In this document: positions 52,247-61,462 of the stretch, piece by piece
How the letters are laid out: each line of letters begins with the position of its first letter
Position numbering within the stretch: position 1 is the first letter of the stretch
From: Paramicrobacterium chengjingii
Lineage (GTDB): Bacteria > Actinomycetota > Actinomycetes > Actinomycetales > Microbacteriaceae
Reading direction: 5' to 3'
Assembly (NCBI RefSeq): GCF_011751765.2
Contig: NZ_CP061169.1
Location: forward strand, 3,224,001 to 3,288,000
Length of the DNA: 64,000 nt
The notes under the pieces: model-generated
The model's input: only the letters and a program-made list of their open reading frames with translations
What the model was told of the DNA's origin: nothing
Database searches by the model: none
Program-made: the position numbers and the translations under genes

Positions 52247-53634
52247 CGCTGAGACTCCTTAGACGTAGAGGGAAGGGAGTGGGGGTGGTGAAATGCTTGC
52301 CATAGTCGGTCGTCGAAGCCATGAAGATCATCGACGGTGATCGTTTGCCCGGCGGGAACATTGCGTACGAGAGTGGCTCCGCCGAGCAGATAGAACGGTG
52401 CCGTATCGGCAGGGAGGTCTTCTCGCGCGCTCAGGAACGGTGCGACACCGTCGATTTCATGGTGGTGTCCCTCGACGCGAAGTCTGGTTCCCGCCTCGAG
52501 TGCCGTGGTCGCCCGGCCGGCGAGCACGACGTGCTGGTCGGGCGCCGGAACGTCGGAGGTTCCGGAGTGTGCCTCGTAGACCGAGAGCGGGGTTTCAACA
52601 CCCATGAGGTGGTAGGGACTGTAAATGCAGGCATATGCGCCATCCGAGCTGACAACGTGCCCCTTGGCCTTGAGGAGTTGCCACGTTTCTGCGTCGCCCG
52701 TCCGCACGATGACGAATTCGCCGCCCGCGAAGCTCGCTTCGCCGGGAAGCCGAAGCATCGTGAAGACGTCGACTACACCGGGGCGTTCGAGCAGTCCCCC
52801 ATCTGCTCGCAGCCTGTAGATGTCGGCAAGCTCACTCGGTCGCGCGACCGGGTAGTGCATGTCATCCCGGTCCGTGACAAATCCCGTGTACTGGGCGACA
52901 ACGGCCATTTCGCAGTAGTCCGCGGCCGCGCTGCGTTTGAACGAGCGCGCAGCTTCCGCACGAGCCGCTACGGTAACGGCAACGTCGGGGCCCAGATCCA
53001 GAAGGCCCGCCAGCTCGGGGACCGTTTCGTGCGCATCGAGCATCGATGCTGTACCAGTCGTCGGATCGAACACGAGGTCGTACTCAGCCGATTTGCCGAC
53101 AGCGACGATGTCGAGGCCCACGGCGGTGATCCAGCTCACAAGCGCGAGCAGGTTGGCCGGCTGATCACCCTTGCCTGGCAGGTAGCGCAAGCCGCGTGAA
53201 CGCGCGACGCCGGCGAGATGTACGCCCGCGACCGACTCGACTTCTTTGCTGACCATGACGACATGGCGATCATCATCAAGAGCGCGCAACGCGAGCGCGA
53301 AACCGACGCTCACGTTCCCCGTGGCCTCCACGAGTACGTCGTACGCGTGCGGTGCGAGAAGAGCGCCATCGGCGATGAGAGCCGTGCGCCCTGCGGCCAC
53401 CGCGGCCTCGACGTCGCGTGTATCGCGACAGACGGCCCATGACGACCGCGAATACCCGAGTTTGTCGAGCATGACAGCGAGAGAATCGAGGTTCAGGTCG
53501 ACAAGAACAGACGGCTTCATACCGCTGATGCGGCTCAGCTGTGCCAGAAAGCTGCGCCCGAATCCTCCGCCCGCCCCGGAGAGCGCCACGCCGATCGGGG
53601 CATCCCCAACCCGCGCATCCGAGTTTGTCTTCAT
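52243..53634 (-). CDS. Homoserine-dehydrogenase-like oxidoreductase with C-terminal SAF domain
   Basis: 463 residues, AGGAGCAAAGG before the ATG. N-terminal Rossmann domain (GVALSGAGGGFGRSFLAQL), the VEATGNVSVG and VSKEVESVAG turns of homoserine-dehydrogenase-like NAD(P) enzymes, and RYLPGKGDQPANLLALVSW. From about residue 355 it continues as an SAF (antifreeze-like) domain with EAGTRLRVEGHH and RNVPAGQTITVDDL. Shared promoter region with an OtnK-type kinase and OtnC-type decarboxylase places it at the oxidation step of an acid sugar, where most clusters have an LtnD/DenD dehydrogenase. Substrate not determined by sequence. Confidence 0.75.
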   Translation of the reverse strand: MKTNSDARVGDAPIGVALSGAGGGFGRSFLAQLSRISGMKPSVLVDLNLDSLAVMLDKLGYSRSSWAVCRDTRDVEAAVAAGRTALIADGALLAPHAYDVLVEATGNVSVGFALALRALDDDRHVVMVSKEVESVAGVHLAGVARSRGLRYLPGKGDQPANLLALVSWITAVGLDIVAVGKSAEYDLVFDPTTGTASMLDAHETVPELAGLLDLGPDVAVTVAARAEAARSFKRSAAADYCEMAVVAQYTGFVTDRDDMHYPVARPSELADIYRLRADGGLLERPGVVDVFTMLRLPGEASFAGGEFVIVRTGDAETWQLLKAKGHVVSSDGAYACIYSPYHLMGVETPLSVYEAHSGTSDVPAPDQHVVLAGRATTALEAGTRLRVEGHHHEIDGVAPFLSAREDLPADTAPFYLLGGATLVRNVPAGQTITVDDLHGFDDRLWQAFHHPHSLPSTSKESQR

Positions 53635-53673
53635 GTTGACCTTTGCTCCTGCCTCAGCCTCACTGACGAGTCG

Positions 53674-53732
53674 TTCACATCACTTCACATACCGTAGACG
53701 CGCTCGTAAACACTTGTCAATATTATTCACAT
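53674..53732. promoter_or_regulatory. Divergent promoter region with three TTCACAT repeats
   Basis: TTCACAT occurs at 53674-53680, 53684-53690 (exactly one helical turn apart) and 53726-53732. Leftward TTGACA (53720-53715) - 18 bases - TACGGT (53696-53691) would drive the dehydrogenase operon; TTGTCA (53714-53719) could serve rightwards, though its -10 is weak. Direct repeats with this spacing are typical DeoR-family operators; the regulator at 55825 is the candidate. Confidence 0.55.
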
Positions 53733-53846
53733 ATTTTAACACTCGGCTGATACACTTCCCACAGATGGCCCGTTCAGATCACGAGCCACATGTGCCGAGA
53801 CTCCACGACGACAATCCGTGGTTGTTACACCCTGAGGAGAAACAGC

Positions 53847-55097
53847 ATGAGTCAGCTTGGCGCGATTGCTGACGATTTCACAGGAGCCACCGACCTGGCC
53901 ACGAACCTCGCCGCTCACGGCTTCCGCACCCTCGTGGTTACAGAGCACGGCGTGCGCTCCGGAGCGCTGACCATGTCAACGGCCGAGCAGTTCGACGCAA
54001 TCGTCTGCGCTTTGAAGACACGAACCGCTCCCACGGAGCAGGCAGTTCAAGACAGCCTGGATGCTGTGAACGCTCTTCGCGAAGCCGGATGCTCCCGTTA
54101 CTACGTTAAATACTGCTCGACCTTCGATTCCACCGACCGAGGCAATATCGGAACTGTGCTCGATGCCGTCAGTTCGGAGCTGGGCGCCGACCGTGTTGTT
54201 GTCGTCCCGTCCTTCCCCGCCAACGGGCGCACCGTCGAGGGCGGGATGCTCAGAGTACACGGTGATCTTCTCGAGAATTCACCGATGCGTCATCATCCGC
54301 TGACGCCAATGGCTCGATCTCGTGTCTCGGAGCTCTTGCAGCCTCAGACGTCTCATTCAGTCGCCGAAATCCATCTCGACATCGTCAGGCGTGGCCCTGA
54401 CGACGTAGCCGCAGCGCTCTCCGGCCAATCAGCGCGGTACGTCGTCGTCGATGCGGTCGCTGACAGCGATCTCGTCGCCATCGCCCAAGCGACACGCGAC
54501 AGCATCCTCGTCTCTGGCGGCTCTGGGCTTGCACTCGGACTCTCGGGACCACTTGCCTCAGACGCCGCCCAGATTCCACACGTGACAGGAAGACGGCTTG
54601 TGCTCGCTGGCAGCGCCTCCGAGGCGACGCGGGGTCAAGTGAACCATGCCAAGCATCAGCTGCCCTGGTTCAAGATCAACACCGAGAAGCTGATGGACGA
54701 CGAGCAAGCCGTTCTCACCGAGTCGCTGGCATGGCTGGCGGCTCAACCTGACGACGCTCCCGCCCTGATCTATGCCGTGGACTCGCTCTCCGACGTGAAG
54801 GGGTCGTCTCCCGAAACGGCAGAGAGCATCGAACGGCTCTTCGGCTCGATTGCCTCGCACTCGACTCATGGAGACCTCAATGTGTCGCAGCTGATCGTCG
54901 CCGGTGGCGAGACGTCCGGCGCCGTCGTCTCGGCCTTGGGTATCGACCGGATGTCGGTCGGCCCGCAGATCGCACCTGGAATTTGCTGGGCGCACGCTCG
55001 CACCTCTGCGGGTGCGCACGTGAATCTTGCCCTCAAGTCGGGCAACTTCGGCGATGAGAACATGTTTGCGACCGCGTGGGAGGTACTCGAACGATGA
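53847..55097 (+). CDS. Four-carbon acid sugar kinase, DUF1537 (OtnK type)
   Basis: 416 residues, GAGGAG 7 bases before the ATG. N-domain begins LGAIADDFTGATDLATNLAAHGFRT and has the YYVKYCSTFDSTDRGNIG loop; C-domain carries LVLAGSASEATRGQV and LIVAGGETSGAVVSALGI, the nucleotide-binding motif. These kinases phosphorylate 3-oxo-tetronates (OtnK), D-threonate or D-erythronate. Followed by an OtnC-type decarboxylase, so 3-oxo-tetronate 4-kinase is the best reading. Confidence 0.87.
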   Translation: MSQLGAIADDFTGATDLATNLAAHGFRTLVVTEHGVRSGALTMSTAEQFDAIVCALKTRTAPTEQAVQDSLDAVNALREAGCSRYYVKYCSTFDSTDRGNIGTVLDAVSSELGADRVVVVPSFPANGRTVEGGMLRVHGDLLENSPMRHHPLTPMARSRVSELLQPQTSHSVAEIHLDIVRRGPDDVAAALSGQSARYVVVDAVADSDLVAIAQATRDSILVSGGSGLALGLSGPLASDAAQIPHVTGRRLVLAGSASEATRGQVNHAKHQLPWFKINTEKLMDDEQAVLTESLAWLAAQPDDAPALIYAVDSLSDVKGSSPETAESIERLFGSIASHSTHGDLNVSQLIVAGGETSGAVVSALGIDRMSVGPQIAPGICWAHARTSAGAHVNLALKSGNFGDENMFATAWEVLER

Positions 55098-55786
55098 GCT
55101 TGATGGGCACACGACCGGTCGGCAACGCTGACGTGGCTGCGCTGATCGAACAGGCATCAGCTGACCTTGTTGCAACAGGCGCAGCGATCGAAACAGCAGG
55201 GCTCTGCCGCGGTTCGAGCGGCAATATGTCACTTCGCGTTGGCGACGACCTGCTCGTGATGACGCCGAGTGGATCGCTCCTGGGAGACCTCGACCCCGGC
55301 GCACTGTCCGTCGTCGCATTCGACGGCCGGCACCTCGCCGGCGAAGCCCCGTCGAAGGAGCTTCCGCTACACCTGGAGATGTACCGCAAGAACCCGAGCC
55401 ACCGTGCCGTCATCCATGTTCATTCCCCGTTCGCTATCGCGGCCTCGTGCCTCGAACCATGGTCGGAATTCAGCGCACTTCCCCCACTGACTCCGTACTT
55501 CGTCATGCGAGCAGGTCAGACGCCGCTCGTGCCATACGCGCACCCTGGCTCCAACGAGCTGGCCGGGCACCTGAGACAGATTAGCCGTCCATTCTCATCG
55601 GCTCTTCTGCAGAATCACGGCCAGATCACGAGCAATGCCACGCTTGAGAGCGCGCTGGACTCGGCAATTGAGGTGGAAGAGGCCGCACGGGCGACGCTCC
55701 TCACCGCAGGGAAGCGGGCGCGAACCCTCACACCTGACGAAGCCTGCGAGCTCGCAGAGCGCAACGGCACAATGTGGACGCCATAG
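55094..55786 (+). CDS. Class II aldolase, 3-oxo-tetronate 4-phosphate decarboxylase (OtnC) type
   Basis: 230 residues, ATGA overlap with the kinase. Class II aldolase/adducin fold: CRGSSGNMSLRVGDDLLVMTPSGSLLGDL, metal ligands Glu and His in KELPLHLEMY and VIHVHSPFA, later LLQNHGQI. OtnC converts 3-oxo-tetronate 4-phosphate to dihydroxyacetone phosphate and CO2. Pairing with an OtnK-type kinase makes this assignment likely over fuculose-phosphate aldolase. Confidence 0.85.
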   Translation: MSLMGTRPVGNADVAALIEQASADLVATGAAIETAGLCRGSSGNMSLRVGDDLLVMTPSGSLLGDLDPGALSVVAFDGRHLAGEAPSKELPLHLEMYRKNPSHRAVIHVHSPFAIAASCLEPWSEFSALPPLTPYFVMRAGQTPLVPYAHPGSNELAGHLRQISRPFSSALLQNHGQITSNATLESALDSAIEVEEAARATLLTAGKRARTLTPDEACELAERNGTMWTP

Positions 55787-55824
55787 ACTTACTAGCCTGA
55801 TCGCAGCTGAAGGGAACACACGGA

Positions 55825-56625
55825 ATGGCAGCACGACGCGCCGACGCATCGCCACTCATTCCTGACCAGCGCCGCGAAGCCATCATGCGTCATCTTCGGC
55901 GCGATCAGGTGCTCAGCTTCAAACAGCTTTCTGACCTTCTCGGCGTCAGCCACATGACAATCCGCCGCGATGTGTCGCAGCTCGAAGAAGACGGCCATGC
56001 GATCTCGATTCCCGGTGGCGCGAAGATCGCCAGCCGCCTGGTCAGCGAGCCGAGCCACGAGCAGAAAACGCTCATCGATTCGGCGGAGAAGGCCGCGATG
56101 GCTCAGCTCGCAAGCTCGATCGTGCGACCGTCCATGGCGATCTATCTTGATGCCGGAACGACGATGCTCGCTATGGTGCCGATGCTCGCCGAGATTGACG
56201 ATCTCACGATCGTGACGAACGACCTCATGACTGCCCACAGCGTGCTGACGAATACATCAGCAGAGCTGATTACCGTCGGTGGCCGTGTCGACCGCGACAA
56301 TCAATCGACGGTCGGTCTGCTCGCCGCAAACATGCTCGACGATCTCGCCGTTGACATCGCGCTTCTTTCCACAAGCTCGTGGGATCTTCGCCATGGAGTC
56401 ACCACGCCATCGGAAGCCAAGGTGGAGGTGAAGCGAGCAGCCCTGCGCATGTCGTCACAGGCAGTCCTCGTCGCAGGCTCGTCGAAGTACGGCTCGTTCG
56501 GCAAGTACAAGGCGCTCGACCTTTCCGAGGTCGATATCGTTGTCACGGATGGTGGTCTGAGCGACGGTGCCGCAGCGGGCATCCGTGCTCTGAACGTCGA
56601 CGTTCGCCAGGCAATTCAGGAATAA
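55825..56625 (+). CDS. DeoR-family transcriptional regulator
   Basis: 266 residues, AAGGGAA about 10 bases before the ATG. DeoR winged helix at 14-70 (RREAIMRHLRRDQVLSFKQLSDLLGVSHMTIRRDVSQLEEDGHAISIPGGA) and the isomerase-like sensor domain with YLDAGTTMLAM, IVTNDLM, TVGGRVDRDNQSTVG and DGGLSDG. Third gene of the rightward unit; likely senses the phosphorylated acid sugar and acts at the TTCACAT repeats. Confidence 0.9.
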   Translation: MAARRADASPLIPDQRREAIMRHLRRDQVLSFKQLSDLLGVSHMTIRRDVSQLEEDGHAISIPGGAKIASRLVSEPSHEQKTLIDSAEKAAMAQLASSIVRPSMAIYLDAGTTMLAMVPMLAEIDDLTIVTNDLMTAHSVLTNTSAELITVGGRVDRDNQSTVGLLAANMLDDLAVDIALLSTSSWDLRHGVTTPSEAKVEVKRAALRMSSQAVLVAGSSKYGSFGKYKALDLSEVDIVVTDGGLSDGAAAGIRALNVDVRQAIQE

Positions 56626-56661
56626 TCACGACACCCTAGGCAATGTCTCCCGAATGTGTAA

Positions 56662-59568
56662 TTAACCGCGAGCGCTGTCGCGCAGGCCACCAGCACTCGA
56701 TGTACGAGAGGCAAGCAACTCGGCGAGGTGGATGCCCGTCACGTCACTGAGTTGCTCGGCCTGTGTGCGACACGAGAAACCATCCGCGAGAAAAACCGAC
56801 TTCTCGCTCGCATCACGGAGCGCAGGAAGAAGCGCATTTTCGGCCACGGCCGTCGAAACGTCGTAGTGGCCCTTCTCCATTCCGAAGTTGCCGGCAAGCC
56901 CGCAACATCCATTGAGCTGTGTGATGGACGCGCCCAGTTCGTTCAATAACGAGGCGTCGGCGCTGAAGCCCATGACCGAGTGCTGGTGGCAGTGCGGCTG
57001 CACGACAATTTCAACGTCATCCAGGCGAGGAAGCTCCGGCGCATCTTCAGGCATGTGTTTCGACGCGAGCAATTCGGCCAGAGTAAATGTGTTGCGCGCA
57101 ATTGCGATTGCACGTGGGTCGTCGGGGAACAACTCGCGTAGGTCAGAACGCAGCACAGCGGTGCACGAGGGCTCAAGGCCGAGCACCGGAATCCCCGCCT
57201 CGACGACAGGGGAGAATTCTTCAATGAGTTGGCTCAGTCGCCTCCGCGCACCGTCGAGCTGTCCCGTGGTGATCCACGTCAGTCCGCAGCAGACCGGTCG
57301 CGCTGGAAGCACAACCTCAAATCCCGCATGCTCGAGCACCACTTGCGCAGCGCGGGCGATCGTCGGGGAGAAATTGTCAGAGAACGAGTCGACCCACATC
57401 ATCACCTTTGGGCTGCCCTTTGCCGCAGAATTCGCTGGCTGTCGACTGCGACTACGAGCACGACTGAACGACGTTGTTGCAAACATGGGAATGCGGCGAC
57501 GCGTATCCATTCCTCCGATTCCAAGCACAAGCTTTTCGAGCGGTCGGAAAGACGTGATCGCGTTGACGACGCGTGCAAAGGGCGAAGCGAGTCGCGCCCA
57601 GCGGGGAAGCCAGCCGAGCACGTAATGAGTTATCGGGCGGAGTCTACCTTTGTATGACTGGTGGAGTACCTCTGTTTTATACGCGGCCATGTCTACGCCC
57701 GCCGGGCAGTCGTTGGAGCACGCCTTGCAGGACAGACACAGGTCGAGAGCTTCATGCACCTCGGGCGCTCTCCAATCGCGTTGCACGATCGAACCGTTGA
57801 GCATCTCCTGCAGAACGCGCGCTCGCCCTCTCGTTGAGTCCTTCTCGTCTGCGGTTGCCAGATATGAGGGGCACATGAACCCACCGGATGCCGCATTGTC
57901 CGCGCGGCACTTTCCGATGCCGACGCATCGGTGTACTGCAGCGGTGAAGTCACCGCCATCATTGTCAAAAGCAAGGCCGTTCACGCTTAACAGAGGCAGA
58001 GCGGCCGGACGTCTCAAATCTTCGTCGATGGAGCGGGGGCGCACGACAACACCGGGGTTCAGAATGTCTGCCGGATCAAAGAGTTGTTTGAACTCCCCGA
58101 AGGCGTCAATTGCCTCCTGTGAGTACATGTATGGCAGAAGCTCGCTTCGAGCCCTGCCATCGCCGTGCTCACCAGACAAGGAGCCGCCGTGTGACGCGAC
58201 AAGCTTCGCGGCATCGGTCATGAGCGCGCGAAGAGTGTCTCCGTCTCGCTCCAGCGGAATGTCAAGCCGAACGTGAATACAGCCATCGCCGAAGTGACCA
58301 TATGGCATGCCTTCAACGCCATAGCCATCAATAAGCTCCTCAAAATCGCGCAGATACTGACCGAGGTTTTCAGGGGGCACGGCGGCATCTTCAAAACCAG
58401 GCCATGCTTGCTTGCCAGACGGCGTTCTGCCGGCGAACCCGGCACCGTCTTCACGGATTCGCCAGACTGCGCGCACGTCACGCTCGCTGTCAATGATGCG
58501 AGAAGATTGGGCTCCGGATTCTTTGACGAGGTTTCTCGCTCGCGAACGCGATTCGACTGAATCATCGCCTGAGATTTCAACGAGCAGCCAGCCCTCGCCG
58601 TCAGGAAGAGCCGCAACAGCGTCTGCGCCCCGATGGCCCCGAACAGCGTCTACCAGTCGAGGATCAAGCCCTTCGATCGCACCAGGGCGGTGTTCGATGA
58701 GGCTGGGAACATCGTCTGCTGCTGCGATCATGCTCGGGTAGCCGAGCACGACAAGCAGAGGCCGCGAGGGTACCGGAACTAAAGACACTGTCGCGTCGAG
58801 AACCGTGACACAGGTGCCTTCGGTGCCCACAAGCGTCTTTGTGAGATCGCGACCGTTCTCAGGCAGAAGATGTTCAAGTGAGTAGCCCGACACCTGTCGG
58901 CCGAATCTGCCGAGTTGCGTCCGGATCGTGCTGAGCCGACGCTCCGTCAGTTCTTCGAGTCCCAAAACTGCATCAAAGCCAGAGCTGGTAGAGAACCGGC
59001 GACCGGTACCGTCGATGACGTCGAGCTCACGAACGTTCTCAGCTGTTCTTCCGAACTGCAAGGAGTGTGATCCACACGCATTGTTGCCGATCATTCCACC
59101 AATAGTGCAGCGCGCCCACGTGGACGGATCGGGTCCGAAGCGGAGCCCGTGCGGAGCCGCCGCCGTCTGCAACGTTGCCATGACGGTGCCCGGCTGCACG
59201 CGCGCAATGCGAGATTCAGGGTCCAGGTCGAGAACACGGTTCATGTGTCGTGAAAAGTCAATGACGATTCCGGGCCCGATCGAGTTGCCGGCAACAGAAG
59301 TACCGCCGCCACGCGATGTAATGGGCGTTAATGTCGATCTTGCTACGTCTTCGACCGCAAGCACGTCATCGATGTCCCGTGGGAAGACGACAACCTCGGG
59401 AACGACGCGATAGTTCGACGCGTCTGTCGAGAACTCGGCGCGACGTCGTTTTGAATCGTCGACGGTTCCCGAGACGTCAGAGCGAAGGCGGTGCACCAAA
59501 TCAGAGAGTCGGCCATCAGCGGCGATTCGCTCCGCGGAGGGATCGGTTTTCACTGATCGATCACTCAT
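56662..59568 (-). CDS. FAD-linked 2-hydroxyacid dehydrogenase fused to Fe-S domain (GlcD-GlcF / YdiJ type)
   Basis: 968 residues. N-terminal PCMH FAD domain (VVFPRDIDDVLAVEDVARS, TSRGGGTSVAGNSIGPGIVIDFSRHMNRVL, GNNACGSHSLQFG), FAD-oxidase C domain with GDGCIHVRLDIPLERDGD and SLSGEHGDGRARSELLP, then ferredoxin motifs CVGIGKCR and CLSCKACSNDCP and two CCG-type cysteine boxes (CCGLTWITTG, GCCGLAGNFGMEKGHYD). This fusion matches D-lactate / D-2-hydroxyglutarate dehydrogenases that pass electrons to quinone or another carrier. Four-base overlap with the cyclase-family gene. Confidence 0.88.
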   Translation of the reverse strand: MSDRSVKTDPSAERIAADGRLSDLVHRLRSDVSGTVDDSKRRRAEFSTDASNYRVVPEVVVFPRDIDDVLAVEDVARSTLTPITSRGGGTSVAGNSIGPGIVIDFSRHMNRVLDLDPESRIARVQPGTVMATLQTAAAPHGLRFGPDPSTWARCTIGGMIGNNACGSHSLQFGRTAENVRELDVIDGTGRRFSTSSGFDAVLGLEELTERRLSTIRTQLGRFGRQVSGYSLEHLLPENGRDLTKTLVGTEGTCVTVLDATVSLVPVPSRPLLVVLGYPSMIAAADDVPSLIEHRPGAIEGLDPRLVDAVRGHRGADAVAALPDGEGWLLVEISGDDSVESRSRARNLVKESGAQSSRIIDSERDVRAVWRIREDGAGFAGRTPSGKQAWPGFEDAAVPPENLGQYLRDFEELIDGYGVEGMPYGHFGDGCIHVRLDIPLERDGDTLRALMTDAAKLVASHGGSLSGEHGDGRARSELLPYMYSQEAIDAFGEFKQLFDPADILNPGVVVRPRSIDEDLRRPAALPLLSVNGLAFDNDGGDFTAAVHRCVGIGKCRADNAASGGFMCPSYLATADEKDSTRGRARVLQEMLNGSIVQRDWRAPEVHEALDLCLSCKACSNDCPAGVDMAAYKTEVLHQSYKGRLRPITHYVLGWLPRWARLASPFARVVNAITSFRPLEKLVLGIGGMDTRRRIPMFATTSFSRARSRSRQPANSAAKGSPKVMMWVDSFSDNFSPTIARAAQVVLEHAGFEVVLPARPVCCGLTWITTGQLDGARRRLSQLIEEFSPVVEAGIPVLGLEPSCTAVLRSDLRELFPDDPRAIAIARNTFTLAELLASKHMPEDAPELPRLDDVEIVVQPHCHQHSVMGFSADASLLNELGASITQLNGCCGLAGNFGMEKGHYDVSTAVAENALLPALRDASEKSVFLADGFSCRTQAEQLSDVTGIHLAELLASRTSSAGGLRDSARG

Positions 59569-60530
59569 TTCAGCGCGAGGGCATTCGCCGGCGAGCCGAT
59601 CCCGCCGACCTTGTGGAGGGGCGCCGCTGTGAAAAGCCCTTCATAAATCTCGTCTGTCGCGCAGTCTTCTGCGAGCGCAGCAAGATCAAACATCTCCCCA
59701 AGTGCCATCCCCAGCAGTGGGATGAGCCGGTAGTGAAGAAATCCATCGGCGTCGCCCGTGTAAAAAGGCATGGCCTCGACCGCAGGGCAGTCGGCGACAA
59801 TCGCCGAGACATGTCTGTCCCACAGCCACTCGGCGCTCGCCCGCTCATTCGCGAGTCCTGGACAGGCGAACTGCTCACCGTCTCCCATTGCCTGACGTGC
59901 ATCGGGAGAGAGCCCTTCGTACCATTGCGTCCATCCGAAGTGCAAAAGCAGAATGTCTCCTATGCGCAGCTTGACACGCTGCCAGTCGAGCACATCGTCG
60001 ATTTCCGCTACTGTAACCGGCGTTCGCTGCGAGCAGTCGAGTTCATCTCCGTGCACTTCGCGGTAGCGGGCGATATCGGCGAGAACGAATCTCCCGGCAA
60101 TGCCGCGGCGCGCCCAATTATGGATGCCGAGTCGAGTGTCCGATGCGCCACTGACATCATCGTGGGCGAACCCGTTGTAGTGGCCATGCAGAGGGTGCTT
60201 TACGTGAGCTAATGAATCCCACTGGCTGGATGCCTGAGGATACAGCATTGTGTAACGATCATCGAGTCCAGCATCCTGCACTATCACCTCGTGTTGGGGC
60301 GAGCCTCGGCCAAGAATGGCCGGGCCTGGAAGTTCAAGATTCCAATTGAGCGAGAACACCTTGCCCTGAGTGACTGCTGCCGCAGCATCGCGCACGCGAT
60401 CAGGCGAGAGAAGATTGAGAGTTCCAACCTCATCGGCTTCGCCGAACACACCCCACGATGACTCGTCTGGACTGCCGTTTTGGCCCAGCTGCCGATACTC
60501 GGGCAGCTGGGCTCCGCCTGTCTGGTTCAT
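59565..60530 (-). CDS. Cyclase-family metal hydrolase (kynurenine formamidase-like)
   Basis: 321 residues from the ATG at 60530, GGAGAG 5 bases upstream; an upstream frame would overlap the DeoR gene. Cyclase family (PF04199): QWDSLAHVKHP (His/Asp metal site, H-x-x-x-D variant), GIHNWARRGIAGRFVLADIARY, LRIGDILLLHFGWTQWY, VADCPAVEAMP. Members hydrolyse formamides, lactones or lactams. Longer than KynB (about 210) and closer to the 300-residue branch. Role here unknown; perhaps opens a lactone before oxidation. Confidence 0.8.
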   Translation of the reverse strand: MNQTGGAQLPEYRQLGQNGSPDESSWGVFGEADEVGTLNLLSPDRVRDAAAAVTQGKVFSLNWNLELPGPAILGRGSPQHEVIVQDAGLDDRYTMLYPQASSQWDSLAHVKHPLHGHYNGFAHDDVSGASDTRLGIHNWARRGIAGRFVLADIARYREVHGDELDCSQRTPVTVAEIDDVLDWQRVKLRIGDILLLHFGWTQWYEGLSPDARQAMGDGEQFACPGLANERASAEWLWDRHVSAIVADCPAVEAMPFYTGDADGFLHYRLIPLLGMALGEMFDLAALAEDCATDEIYEGLFTAAPLHKVGGIGSPANALALK

Positions 60531-60567
60531 CTTCTCTCCATACGCACGCCTGCCCTCGGCAACGCGA

Positions 60568-61356
60568 CTATTCTCGTTTTCCACGTTTGACGCTTCGCGT
60601 CGTCTCAACGCGGATGCCACTCTTTTTCAGTTCCGCGACCTGCTTACGGTCGGCTTTTGCGTCAGTGATGAGCACATCCACGTCTTCAAGAGGTGCGAAG
60701 ACAGACATATGCGATTCACCAATCTTGCTGCTGTCGGCGACGACAATGACCTTCTTCGCACATCTGACCATCGCCCGCTTCACCGCCCCTTCGAATGAAT
60801 CGGGCGTTGAGAATCCTCGGGTGAGAGAGACCCCATACGTTCCCATAAACGCTACGTCGATGTCGAGAGATTTCAGCTGTTCAAGCGCCCAGTGGTCAAC
60901 AGTTGCGAGCGTTGTAGAACGCAGACGACCACCGAGAACGTGCACGGTCAGCAACGGGTGGCGCACAAGGCTCTCCGCGATCGGCATCCCATTCGTGACG
61001 ACCGTCATCTCTCGGTTTTCGGGGATCATTGCAGCCACCTGAGCGGTCGTCGTACCCGCGTCAATGAGAACGGTGCCGTGCTCGGGTAAATGGGCGAAGG
61101 CCGCTTTGCCGATTGCACGTTTGGCGCCCGCCTGGATGTCGGTGCGCTCATCCACGTCTGGCACCGACGCAACAACTTCAACAGGGACGGCGCCGCCGTG
61201 AACCCGTTTGAGTAGGTTCTGCTGTTCGAGGAAGGTCAGATCACGCCTGACCGTCTCACTGGACACCCCTGTGTTCTCGGCTACGTCAGCGACGTCAACA
61301 CGCCCATGTTCGCGAGCTTCCTTCACGATGAGCTGCCTTCGCTCCAAAGCAAACAT
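60568..61356 (-). CDS. DeoR-family transcriptional regulator
   Basis: 262 residues from the ATG at 61356, with GGGAGAGGA upstream (an earlier frame start at 61380 lacks one). DeoR winged helix (ERRQLIVKEAREHGRVDVADVAENTGVSSETVRRDLTFLEQQNLLKRVHGGA) and sensor domain (LIDAGTTTAQVA, VVTNGMP, HVLGGRLRSTT, DVAFMGTYG). First gene of the leftward DeoR-cyclase-FAD dehydrogenase unit; promoter at 61433-61461. Confidence 0.9.
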   Translation of the reverse strand: MFALERRQLIVKEAREHGRVDVADVAENTGVSSETVRRDLTFLEQQNLLKRVHGGAVPVEVVASVPDVDERTDIQAGAKRAIGKAAFAHLPEHGTVLIDAGTTTAQVAAMIPENREMTVVTNGMPIAESLVRHPLLTVHVLGGRLRSTTLATVDHWALEQLKSLDIDVAFMGTYGVSLTRGFSTPDSFEGAVKRAMVRCAKKVIVVADSSKIGESHMSVFAPLEDVDVLITDAKADRKQVAELKKSGIRVETTRSVKRGKRE

Positions 61357-61432
61357 CTTGTCCTCTCCCACTATCTGCACCGCATCCGCCTCCTAGCGCA
61401 GGGACGGTTACCCGGTCTGCGAGCAACCGCCC

Positions 61433-61461
61433 CTCATACTTCACCCATCAGGAGGGTACAA
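61433..61461 (-). promoter_or_regulatory. Promoter of the DeoR-cyclase-dehydrogenase unit
   Basis: Minus strand TTGTAC (61461-61456), 17 bases, TATGAG (61438-61433), giving an untranslated leader of about 70 bases. It overlaps the end of the hydratase gene by its position only (stop at 61463), so the unit is separately promoted. Confidence 0.5.
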
Positions 61462-61462
61462 T

